NCBI GenBank assembly: GCA_900128585.1 | Contig: LT642792.1 | Location: 1-10,723, forward strand | Source: Stramenopiles sp. TOSAG23-3 | Lineage: Eukaryota; Sar | Reading direction: 5' to 3' | Length of the DNA: 10,723 bases | In this document: positions 1-7,043 of the stretch, one piece after another | How positions within the stretch are numbered: the stretch's first letter is position 1 | Layout: each line of letters opens with the position of its first letter | The notes under the pieces: generated by a model | Seen by the model: the letters and a program-made list of their open reading frames with translations, nothing else | Databases searched by the model: none | What the model was told of the DNA's origin: nothing | Program-made: the position numbers and the translations under genes

Positions 1-186
1 AGCCAAGACCAAGCGACAAGGGTATATCGATTAGTAAAACCACAAGAGCAAAGATAAGTTCGCAGTTCATGAAGGAATGGACACCTAGAATGTCTAAATC
101 TAGATTTCAGTTCGCAGTACATTAATTTTAATTACTTTAAAGAAAATAACAGCCAATTTTCTTGTTTAATGCATTACCGACAATCG
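1..186. other. 3' flank of the large PhoD-like gene
   Basis: This is non-coding, AT-rich DNA downstream of the TGA stop at 187-189 of the minus-strand gene. It should contain that gene's 3' UTR and polyadenylation region. No AATAAA is seen on the minus strand, so no poly(A) signal is called. The one notable element is a 17-bp sequence at 144-160 that recurs in inverted orientation at 6798-6814 (described separately). A short plus-strand frame starting at 162 runs into the antisense of the coding region and is not believed to be a gene. Confidence 0.6.
144..160 (-). repeat. Copy A of AAAATTGGCTGTTATTT (17-bp dispersed repeat)
   Basis: The minus strand at this site reads AAAATTGGCTGTTATTT, beginning 27 bases past the stop codon of the large gene. 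The identical 17-mer is on the plus strand at 6798-6814. It may be a shared 3' UTR or processing motif, or part of a dispersed repeat family. Confidence 0.7.
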
Positions 187-3100
187 TCAGGCTTTCGGAC
201 GCACGTACGTCGTGCCGAACTCTGAGTGGTGGAAATACTCAATCCCCTTTTTCTCGTCAAAGTGACGACTCCAGCCCTCCGGCAAACCGACGCCAGAAAA
301 GTCATACTTTTTGTCGAGGTCCGGATGCAAGGACGCTACCCCCAGGGGCGCGTCGGACGCGGCCTTGAACAGGACTGCCTCTTGCAACACGGACGCAATC
401 AGGTCTATAAATTTGTCCAGGTCCATTGGGTCCCTGGTGGTGGACGAGAACGTGCTTTTCATTACTGCGCTCAACATGTAAGTATCGTTGAGGCAGGGCA
501 GGACGGCCCGAATGCTGGGGGGAATTACCGCAGGGGCAGTCCAGATGTGCTCGAATACGTTTTTCATACGCTCGGTGATTTCGCTCAAATCGCCCAACGA
601 AATTTCAATCTCGAGCTGCTGCAACTGTCTATCAAAACCGAGGAGCTCCACGTGGCGGTTGCTTCTTACTTCCGTCAAGACTTTCTTCTTTTCCATGCAC
701 ACTTCAATCGCTTCGTCGAGCTCCGTGCGGCACCGATTTACGTCGTCTTCGGCACCACTTAACTTGTCCTCCAGGCCCTTGATTTCTTCGTCGATTTGCT
801 CCAGAAAGTAAATCCGGTCGGACAATTTTCGAATAATATTGGTGAACTCCCGAACCTCCTCGTTCTCTTCCCCATCGAGAATTTCCAATTTTTCTTCGAA
901 CCATTCCTGCACGACTCTCATCGTGCTATTCACGTCCTCGGTTACCATAACGGAGTTGATCTGCCCCCGCTTTAACTCTATCGCGTTTTCTCGTTTGAAT
1001 ATTGTCTTGAGGTTGAAGTCGTAGTCAGAAAGCTGGCGAATAGCGCTGGCCGTTTCGTTCCCCCTTTCCTCCAAGTCGTCTACGTGGACAATCTGCCGCC
1101 GCCGGGGAGGCGGAGACTGAACGACCTGGTCGGCCAAATTTTTGACCTTGACAATTGCCAACCTCTCGTCGTCATAAACTTGTTTCCTTCGATTTCGCCG
1201 CTCCGTTCGCTGCTCAACTTGGTCCTTGTTGTCCACAAGCTCCTCTCTCATCGCATTTACCCCCCCCTTTCTTCGAGTGTAACCCGCACGCGCGGCAGCG
1301 CTCTCGATCCCCCGCTTGATCCTGTTCATCTGCGAACGGGCATCGTAGAAAAACTCACGCTTATCCCGTTCCACCAACCCAACGATATCGTACTCGGTCT
1401 TATGAAAATTGACAATTGAATCGTGCATTTTCTTTGCGTTTGCACGTTTGATCTGTATGAAAGACCCTTCAGCGCGCAGGTCGTCGGCTACCGCCCCCAT
1501 TTTTTCTAGTACGTCCACAGTCCGGTTTTCGTCTTGGAGGGCCCCTGAGGCTATCATATCCAGTACGTCGTCATAAAAAGCCGATTCCAACAGTCTCGGT
1601 TCTTGGATGTATAAGTTTCGGTAGGCTAAGCTGATCTGATACGCCGCCATTTCAGAGGAGTGAACGTTCGTGCTGAACGTGCGATTGACCCACCTCACCA
1701 ATTTATTCGTGCGGTGAACGATCAAGGCTCGCCACGACCTCTCCTCCAAGGTGGGGATTTTCTTCTTCCACCATTCTGGGAGTCGATTCGCACCAGGAAT
1801 GTCAAATTCTCCATCTGAAATGCTTCGCTCCGTGACCAGCGATGACTTTATCGCTCGAATTTTGGTTGTAGTCGGGGCTGTTCTTTTCCATGCGCGCATC
1901 GGGCCGCCCGCGAGGGAGGAAGTCTCGTCGGACTTCTCAATGCGGACAATCCCATAATTGCGAAAAAATGTGCGGTACATAGGAATTCTCGAATATTCAC
2001 CCAGAAGGCCGAACGGTGTCTCTCGCTCAGGAAGCCCACCGTGGGCAATGCCAGACAAAGGCCCAACAGCCAGGTGCCGTACTGTCACCCCGGTTCTCAC
2101 GTGCCTCAGCAGCGCCTCCCCAGCCGCGGCAATAAATGCCGTCCCAGTGATCAGCTGAACGGTTCTTCCCTTGGATGCACTTGTCCAGTCGTTTAGTTTC
2201 TTCAACAGTTCAACAAACTCTGTTTCGCGGCAGGACCACTCGTCGTGCTTCCAGCTCCGCCCCTTGAGTGTGGCAACCTGGTCAACTTCAGCCGGTGTGC
2301 GCCCAGTGAACGGCATGTCCATGAAGACGAGCAGGGTGTCTATGTCTTCGTTCCATTGAAAGGCGTCCGTGATAAAATCCCACTGCTTTGGCGAGATCAA
2401 GTCTCGGTCAGGGCAGAAACGCCCGTCCAGTGAAATTCGGTTGCTCCATGTGTCAATGAACAGGGCACATACTTTACCAAAGCGATGGATTCTGCCTTCG
2501 TGCCCTTGAAAGGTCCCGCGAAGGTCCAACGGCCCCGGCTGCGGGGCGTTCCGGTTTACTGTACTGCCCTTGTGAGACGACTTGTCCCAGAGCTGGCTTT
2601 GATACTCCCAGCAGACCTGTTTCGATATTCGCATCAAAACGGGTCCGTATGGGGACTGAAGCAATTCCCCACAGAGGTCCGCACCGCCATGAATCATGTA
2701 CTGGGGACAGTGGGCGATGACTTCACGAACGTATGGACGGTTCCAATGCAACCGGTATCTCTGCCTAAATTTTTCGGCAATGGTGTCCTCTAATTCGAGG
2801 ATTCTTTGCTCAATTTCATGAATCGGTAGCGCTTTGCTTTTTCTGGCAAGGGAATTAAGACTATCATCCCACAAAGGACCGCGGGCTAAAGCGACGCAGT
2901 CAGTATTGGTGTTTCCATCGACTCGGGCCAACCCTTTGTTGTCTCTGGTGGCAAGTTTATACTGGTTCAACTCCACATAAAGGTCTTCGTGCTTCTCAAG
3001 CAATGAGCGGAGCTCCTGGACAATATCGCCCCGCAAGTGGACCTGCCCCCCGAGACGAAACATTGCATCTGCCCCCGACCATTGCTCACAGAATTGATCT

Positions 3101-6100
3101 TCCCAGAGCGACTTCCATATTTCTGGTTTGTTCTCCGGCGAAATTTTTAGAATCGGGTCATCGGCACTCCCGACGATAAAACGCAACATTTCAGGGTCAG
3201 TTGGCAATGTGGTAAAGCCGCCACGACGAGACATCTCGTTCTTTATCCCCTCGAAATGCACCGCATACCTACTATGAGGATTCAAGTCTTCGAATGGAAA
3301 TGCAGTGGGCCGGTTTTTTTCGGCAACGCGAGTCAATATGCGTCTTTGAGACGTTACTACATTCGTCGCGACGCACGTCAAGGGACCTTTTGCATTGATC
3401 TCTGCCAAGACTATTGCGGTTGTGCTCGTAACTGTCCCAATAACGGGGCCAACAATCACCGAAGGGTCTGGGCCGTGCGTGGTCTCGATAGTAACTTCCA
3501 CGTGGGCCTGATTAACCGAATCGCCGATTAGTTTTTCTGGCTCATTTTCGTCCCTTATTTTTGTGTGTGCCTTCACCGTCTTGCCACAAAAGATTCGCAT
3601 AATAATGTAATTTCGTCGGTCCCAAATTTGATCACCGAGCCAATCGACTTGATGAATTTTTAACGTGGAATTGATGGCTTCTCTGGCCAATATTCGAGTT
3701 GGGGCGGGTAGGCCATGACGAGGACACCTAAGGTCCCCTTCCGGGGGAAGTGAGAGACACCGACCAGTCATTGGTCCCACCGTGACCTGGTGCAACACTC
3801 GGTTCCTCTCTTTATCTTCGAACAAAGCTTCGCCAGTCGCAGATATCTCATTGGCGCCTGCTAAGAATTGAAGGTTTCGACCAGGTTTTTCGGACGCCCA
3901 TTGAAACAGGATACCCATTAACTTTGCATACTCACCTTCATAGGTCGACCAAACATCGACCCCAGTATCTATGTATTCGGCTCTCTCTTCCACAGAGTGC
4001 AATCCCGCAATTCGCCCTGTATACGGAGTACACGCACAGAGAATCACGCACTGCAAGTCCTCTGCGAGCAAACTGTTGACTATAAACTGAAATTGCTTGT
4101 CGTTAAAAAGTTTTGCGCTTGCAATAAACGAACCATTTTCTATGGCACGGGAAGACCACACATCTAAAAACAACATGCCAATGTGCCCGTACCGGTGAAA
4201 GTGTCCTTCATGGGTTGGTATGCTACGGGTTACTGCCTCTATTTCTGATCTTTTAAGACTCCAGTCCCCCATTTGATCCGCCAATAAGATCTTAAGCGGA
4301 GCTGCACAATCAGGGTCCCACAACTGCCTTTGATATTCCCAATAGACAACTCTGGCACAGCGAGACAAAAACTTTCCAAAGTTCCCGTCCAGGATTTCCT
4401 GCTCCACGGCCAGCTCTGCGGCACCCCATTGCATGACATTTGAACAATGCGCCAGCGCTTCCCGTTTGTGAGGCAAATTCCAAGAGACCCTATAAGCGTC
4501 ACGAAAGTATTCAATCACTTGCTCCTCTAGGGCATTCCTTTCTTTAATGTTGGGGTTTCGGTACCATTCCGGTTTAATCCCATCGTTCACAGACAACGGT
4601 GGCCTTTCTCCCTCTTCTAATTCTGGCCGATACATTGGCGGGGATTCCGAAGACTCGAACCTTCGCATAAGACTATGCCCTTTCTCGACGGCCCCCTTTA
4701 TCGACACTTGGTTCCCTACGTGAACAATTGCATCTACTCTTCCCGGACGAACTGCTGTATCCCATATCCGCTTCCACAGACAAGGCTCGGACGGCGGAGA
4801 GAGACTGTTCCCCCCGTTGGACGATCCCTGGTCATCTTTTCCGGACACGGCCACCCCTGCATCGCCACTTACCACAATCACTGAAAGGCCTTCATTCAAA
4901 TCCCCTATTGCACTCCCACCATTTGATACCGCCTCTGCAAATGCCCCAAGATGGTATCTGTTCGAATAACCTGATTTCTGTAATAAATGGCCCACACCAG
5001 AGCCTTCCCCAGCGGCCAAAGTTCGAAACGAACCCGTCCGGGCGCTCGAGTCATCGGGGCTGACACCGCTCAGAATAACCCTGTACGTTGTGCTTGGCTC
5101 CAGTCCATTTATGCGGACGCTTTTTGGTCTCCTTGCAAGCATGTCTACAGTCTCTGTTCGCACCAATCTCTCCCGTTGTTGTCCTGCCCGAGATGGCCCA
5201 AAACCCAAGGAGTCTGGTGGCAAAGGAACCATCGGAACCTCGTCCCCATCATACCCCCCGGCGATACACACTTGGAACCCCACGGACGCATTTGCGCTTG
5301 TTTCTAGTAATACTATTGCGCTGTCCTCTGTTACCGTGCCAATGACCGGCCCAACCAAAATACGGACAGCCGGTTTAAATTTAAACGCTTCGATGGAACT
5401 GTAAGGCACTTTTCCATTATCATCATCATCATCAGTTGTTGTTCTATTGTTGTCAAACTGGTCAGTGACTTCCATCGTTTTTGCCTCGATCTTTGCCAAG
5501 ATGGATTCAATTATAGGCACGCAATTCAACATTTCCAACAATTCTAATGGTGCAGGGGCAGTTTTGGCCCATTCGGAAAATTCCTTCAAAGACACGTATT
5601 CTTTTGACCCACTAAAATCATCTTCAGTAAACAGCCAGCCTGAACAAAATTCTAACTCTTCGTCAGACGGCATGACAATTAGGCCTAGTTTTACGAACGA
5701 GCTACAGACGCACTCCATGGCCAAAGTCGCCTCGTCTTCCGTCACGTCGCCCTTTTCAGAAAAATCAAAAATGGAGAATAAAAATTGCACTTTGTCTTCA
5801 ACAGGCGCTTCTGTTATTACTGCCATCCCAGCAAATACTTCCAATAAGTCTGCGACCCCGTTTTGCTTTTCAAACCGTTTGAAGAGCTGAACAATATGCT
5901 CGTCTGTCGGTTTCCCACGAAACGTTTCAGCAAAGTTTGGCAACGTCGCACCCCACAAAGTTGGCGCCTTCCTTGGATTTACAAAGTTGCAGTACCATCT
6001 GTAAAAATACTTCAGCTCGTCTAAATTGTAGTGCGTCATTGCCCTGAATTCATCCAACGCATCAAATCCATCCTCTTTCATCCTTGCAATATGGGCTTTT

Positions 6101-6144
6101 TTGGCAAGCGCTACCACGTCTGGGTTGGTTGGAGCCAGAGCCAT
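187..6144 (-). CDS. Large mosaic protein: EF-hand-like, two degenerate PhoD-like phosphatase modules, coiled coil, WW domain
   Basis: The 1985-residue reading frame is uninterrupted. The ATG at 6142-6144 has G at -3 and G at +4, and an in-frame TAG lies five codons upstream (6157-6159), so this is the first possible in-frame start. Domain order: a helical EF-hand-like region (about 80-200); an acidic GAT-encoded run (238-242); PhoD-like module 1 (about 258-855); PhoD-like module 2 (about 894-1404); a helical, charged region with coiled coil (about 1460-1930); a WW domain (1953-1984). No signal peptide or membrane segment is evident, so a cytosolic location is inferred. PhoD enzymes are metal-dependent phosphodiesterases/phosphatases, but both modules here lack the metal ligands. 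The protein is therefore more likely a calcium-responsive or scaffold pseudoenzyme than an active phosphatase; this role is inference. Region 1404-1760 matches no family I recognise. The 5' UTR may contain an intron (see the splice-site candidate at 6193-6958). Confidence 0.9.
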   Translation of the reverse strand: MALAPTNPDVVALAKKAHIARMKEDGFDALDEFRAMTHYNLDELKYFYRWYCNFVNPRKAPTLWGATLPNFAETFRGKPTDEHIVQLFKRFEKQNGVADLLEVFAGMAVITEAPVEDKVQFLFSIFDFSEKGDVTEDEATLAMECVCSSFVKLGLIVMPSDEELEFCSGWLFTEDDFSGSKEYVSLKEFSEWAKTAPAPLELLEMLNCVPIIESILAKIEAKTMEVTDQFDNNRTTTDDDDDNGKVPYSSIEAFKFKPAVRILVGPVIGTVTEDSAIVLLETSANASVGFQVCIAGGYDGDEVPMVPLPPDSLGFGPSRAGQQRERLVRTETVDMLARRPKSVRINGLEPSTTYRVILSGVSPDDSSARTGSFRTLAAGEGSGVGHLLQKSGYSNRYHLGAFAEAVSNGGSAIGDLNEGLSVIVVSGDAGVAVSGKDDQGSSNGGNSLSPPSEPCLWKRIWDTAVRPGRVDAIVHVGNQVSIKGAVEKGHSLMRRFESSESPPMYRPELEEGERPPLSVNDGIKPEWYRNPNIKERNALEEQVIEYFRDAYRVSWNLPHKREALAHCSNVMQWGAAELAVEQEILDGNFGKFLSRCARVVYWEYQRQLWDPDCAAPLKILLADQMGDWSLKRSEIEAVTRSIPTHEGHFHRYGHIGMLFLDVWSSRAIENGSFIASAKLFNDKQFQFIVNSLLAEDLQCVILCACTPYTGRIAGLHSVEERAEYIDTGVDVWSTYEGEYAKLMGILFQWASEKPGRNLQFLAGANEISATGEALFEDKERNRVLHQVTVGPMTGRCLSLPPEGDLRCPRHGLPAPTRILAREAINSTLKIHQVDWLGDQIWDRRNYIIMRIFCGKTVKAHTKIRDENEPEKLIGDSVNQAHVEVTIETTHGPDPSVIVGPVIGTVTSTTAIVLAEINAKGPLTCVATNVVTSQRRILTRVAEKNRPTAFPFEDLNPHSRYAVHFEGIKNEMSRRGGFTTLPTDPEMLRFIVGSADDPILKISPENKPEIWKSLWEDQFCEQWSGADAMFRLGGQVHLRGDIVQELRSLLEKHEDLYVELNQYKLATRDNKGLARVDGNTNTDCVALARGPLWDDSLNSLARKSKALPIHEIEQRILELEDTIAEKFRQRYRLHWNRPYVREVIAHCPQYMIHGGADLCGELLQSPYGPVLMRISKQVCWEYQSQLWDKSSHKGSTVNRNAPQPGPLDLRGTFQGHEGRIHRFGKVCALFIDTWSNRISLDGRFCPDRDLISPKQWDFITDAFQWNEDIDTLLVFMDMPFTGRTPAEVDQVATLKGRSWKHDEWSCRETEFVELLKKLNDWTSASKGRTVQLITGTAFIAAAGEALLRHVRTGVTVRHLAVGPLSGIAHGGLPERETPFGLLGEYSRIPMYRTFFRNYGIVRIEKSDETSSLAGGPMRAWKRTAPTTTKIRAIKSSLVTERSISDGEFDIPGANRLPEWWKKKIPTLEERSWRALIVHRTNKLVRWVNRTFSTNVHSSEMAAYQISLAYRNLYIQEPRLLESAFYDDVLDMIASGALQDENRTVDVLEKMGAVADDLRAEGSFIQIKRANAKKMHDSIVNFHKTEYDIVGLVERDKREFFYDARSQMNRIKRGIESAAARAGYTRRKGGVNAMREELVDNKDQVEQRTERRNRRKQVYDDERLAIVKVKNLADQVVQSPPPRRRQIVHVDDLEERGNETASAIRQLSDYDFNLKTIFKRENAIELKRGQINSVMVTEDVNSTMRVVQEWFEEKLEILDGEENEEVREFTNIIRKLSDRIYFLEQIDEEIKGLEDKLSGAEDDVNRCRTELDEAIEVCMEKKKVLTEVRSNRHVELLGFDRQLQQLEIEISLGDLSEITERMKNVFEHIWTAPAVIPPSIRAVLPCLNDTYMLSAVMKSTFSSTTRDPMDLDKFIDLIASVLQEAVLFKAASDAPLGVASLHPDLDKKYDFSGVGLPEGWSRHFDEKKGIEYFHHSEFGTTYVRPKA
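193..288 (-). other. C-terminal WW domain (residues 1953-1984)
   Basis: The last 33 residues match the WW consensus. LPEGW (1954-1958) supplies the first Trp, EYFHH (1969-1973) stands for the aromatic strand, and TTYVRP (1978-1983) supplies the terminal Pro. The second signature Trp is Tyr1980 here. WW domains bind short proline-rich ligands such as PPxY. It abuts the stop codon, so the frame to the TGA at 187-189 is supported by domain completeness. Confidence 0.85.
595..867 (-). other. Coiled-coil segment (residues about 1760-1850)
   Basis: Residues about 1760-1850 of the large protein are highly charged and lack proline. Leu, Ile, Val and Phe recur at roughly heptad spacing (for example IIRKLSDRIYFLEQI and IKGLEDKLSGAEDDV). 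This indicates a coiled coil that could support dimerisation. The wider region 1560-1760 is also helical and basic, with RRNRRK at 1649-1654 and a SPPPRRR stretch at 1677-1683. No family was recognised. Confidence 0.65.
1933..3465 (-). other. PhoD-like module 2 (residues about 894-1404), metal site lost
   Basis: This is a second copy of the same architecture. It opens with VGPVIGTVT (898-906), identical over nine residues to module 1; 14 of 18 residues match over the first strands. Matching landmarks are FRLGGQV at 1029-1035 (Gly1033 for the metal-binding Asp, Arg1030 for His); YRLHW...REVIAHC followed by IHGGADL at 1151-1157 (G-G-A-D for D-D-H-D); WEYQSQLWD at 1179-1187; HRFG...LFIDTWSNR at 1220-1236; MPFTGR at 1277-1282; and LITGTAFIA at 1331-1339 (T-A-F for D-V-H). 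The module ends near YGIVRIE (1397-1403). The two copies diverged well apart but lost the same sites. They could share a common inactive ancestor or have decayed independently. Confidence 0.75.
3580..5373 (-). other. PhoD-like module 1 (residues about 258-855), metal site lost
   Basis: The module begins with a beta-sandwich-like segment (VGPVIGTVT at 264-272, ending with LEPSTTYRV and a GSFRTL strand), as in PhoD-family N-terminal domains. The metallophosphoesterase-like part has recognisable PhoD landmarks: DAIVHVGNQV at 471-480 (family H-x-G-D-Q, here Asn478 for Asp); YRVSW...REALAHC followed by WGAAEL at 573-578 (family D-D-H-D/E, here G-A-A-E); WEYQ-x-QLWD at 602-610; HRYG...LFLDVWSSR at 650-666; and LAGANEIS at 761-768 (family G-D-V-H, here G-A-N-E). 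The early SC motif appears as SGD (426-428). Scaffold residues are kept and ligands are lost. Compared with module 2 it has long Gly/Ser-rich inserts (about 378-455) and a Pro-rich insert holding PPMY (502-505). Confidence 0.75.
5419..5433 (-). repeat. In-frame (GAT)5 trinucleotide run
   Basis: Five consecutive GAT codons encode Asp238-Asp242 in the linker between the EF-hand-like region and the first PhoD-like module. A Thr/Asn stretch precedes it. Exclusive use of one codon suggests recent slippage expansion in a disordered linker, so the length may vary between alleles. Confidence 0.85.
5540..5907 (-). other. Divergent EF-hand-like region (residues about 80-202)
   Basis: Within the large protein, residues 127-138 form an EF-hand loop pattern: D at 1, S at 3, G at 6, V at 8, T at 9 and E at 12. 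It is flanked by helices rich in F, L and E (FLFSIF before, then EATLAMECV). Lys131 sits at loop position 5, where an oxygen ligand is usual, which may weaken calcium binding. A second partner loop around 175-188 (acidic EDD, then YVSLKEF) has the right helix-entry and E/F ending but carries one or two extra residues. An earlier helical pair near 84-107 looks like a loop-less EF-hand. The overall pattern resembles calmodulin/NCS-like pairs with decayed loops. Calcium binding is possible but not established. Confidence 0.6.
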
Positions 6145-6247
6145 GTCTACTTTGCACTATTCCCACCGACCTAAATTTCGCATAGAATGAATCTGTGGTA
6201 AAGTGTAAAAAAATCTTTTCAATTATTCTCTTTCGTTTTTACAAATC

Positions 6248-6255
6248 TATAAATA
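6248..6255 (-). promoter_or_regulatory. TATA-like element upstream of the large gene
   Basis: The plus strand reads TATAAATA and the minus strand TATTTATA, about 104 bases upstream of the ATG at 6144. A start site some 30 bases downstream would give a 5' UTR of about 70 bases. In such AT-rich DNA this can easily occur by chance, and it competes with the leader-intron model, so it is only a candidate. Confidence 0.2.
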
Positions 6256-6385
6256 TCTCCAGGCATATCTTATGGATGATCTCGTTTACATAGTTACAAA
6301 CCTCAACAGTGTTTGTTTTCCTTGGGGGTGGTGAGCTAGCGAATTATGTAATTATTCAAGTTTTTTAATTTGGTTCTTCGAATGC

Positions 6386-6507
6386 AACAACAACAACGGA
6401 ATTCAACAGAAATTTTTTTTTTATAATAATAATAAATAACTATAAAAAAAATATTGTATACCTATATAATAATAATAATATAATAATAGAGAGTTTTGTG
6501 TGTGTGT
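6386..6507. repeat. Microsatellite cluster: (CAA)n, (TAA)n, (TG)n
   Basis: Low-complexity DNA. A short CAA tract near 6386-6397 is followed by an interrupted TAA/ATA tract from about 6422 to 6488 and an 11-base TG alternation at 6497-6507. Such tracts are slippage-prone and non-coding. Confidence 0.85.
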
Positions 6508-6797
6508 AGACTACGAGGACCAGCAAATATTTCCATTATTAATATAGGAATTTTGTGTAGAAAAAAAGTGTCATTTTATCTCATAGTCGTTGTTCCAAAA
6601 AATATATTGTTTTTTCTTTTCTCGTTTGCAAGTGCATGAAAATAAATTCAAAATTAAATCGTCAATATTAGACTATGAGATGTGATAGGAGAGAGTATTG
6701 TACTCTACCAATTAAGTATGAAATACCAGCGGGAGAAGAAGTTTTTGTTGTATAGAAAACTATATGATGCTCTGTTTGCTGATATTTTTAAAAACAA

Positions 6798-6816
6798 AAA
6801 ATTGGCTGTTATTTAA
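6798..6816 (+). repeat. Copy B of the GGCTGTTATTT element
   Basis: The plus strand carries the full 17-mer AAAATTGGCTGTTATTT (6798-6814) shared with 144-160 in inverted orientation. Its core extended by AA (GGCTGTTATTTAA, 6804-6816) is repeated directly 55 bases downstream. Confidence 0.7.
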
Positions 6817-6858
6817 AAAACAAATTATATAGTATGCTTGAAGACTCTCATTTCTAAA

Positions 6859-6871
6859 GGCTGTTATTTAA
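6859..6871 (+). repeat. Copy C of the GGCTGTTATTT element
   Basis: GGCTGTTATTTAA is an exact 13-bp direct repeat of 6804-6816. The 11-base core is common to all three copies in the window. Confidence 0.7.
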
Positions 6872-7043
6872 GTAAATTAAAATTTAGCTTTCTCATGTAC
6901 CGCGAAAATGAATGTGTTCTTTTTTTATAATAAATAAATTATTAGTTCGTAAACTTACCTGTGCAGTTGTGTAGCTTTGAGTGGGCTTGGTTTTGGTACG
7001 ACTCTGATAAATACACCGAAGCACACAGGAATATAATAATTTA

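Larger units (their letters stand above)
6193..6958 (-). other. Candidate 5' UTR intron of the large gene
   Basis: On the minus strand a textbook donor, CACAG followed by GTAAGTTT, starts at 6958. A plausible acceptor ends at 6193: a T-run, then ACACTTTACCACAG. The acceptor is 48 bases upstream of the ATG. The enclosed 766 bases are much more AT-rich than the coding DNA, as introns often are. No clear branch-point match was seen. If real, the first exon would overlap or closely follow the 3' UTR of the transhydrogenase gene. Confidence 0.3.

Noticed and set aside
226-762. 178-codon plus-strand frame, with similar ones at 5447-5890 and 4675-5345
   Set aside because: All are antisense to the 1985-residue gene, whose own domains continue through these regions.
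187-6144. Naming the large protein an active alkaline phosphatase or phosphodiesterase D
   Set aside because: The fold-level resemblance is clear, but the metal-binding residues expected of an active enzyme are missing in both modules.
6370-6389. tRNA-like B-box resemblance (GGTTCTTCGAAT)
   Set aside because: It departs from the B-box consensus, and no A-box or cloverleaf could be drawn around it.
6920-6945. AATAAA-type poly(A) signals on the plus strand
   Set aside because: They fall in AT-rich DNA with no plus-strand gene upstream; not informative.
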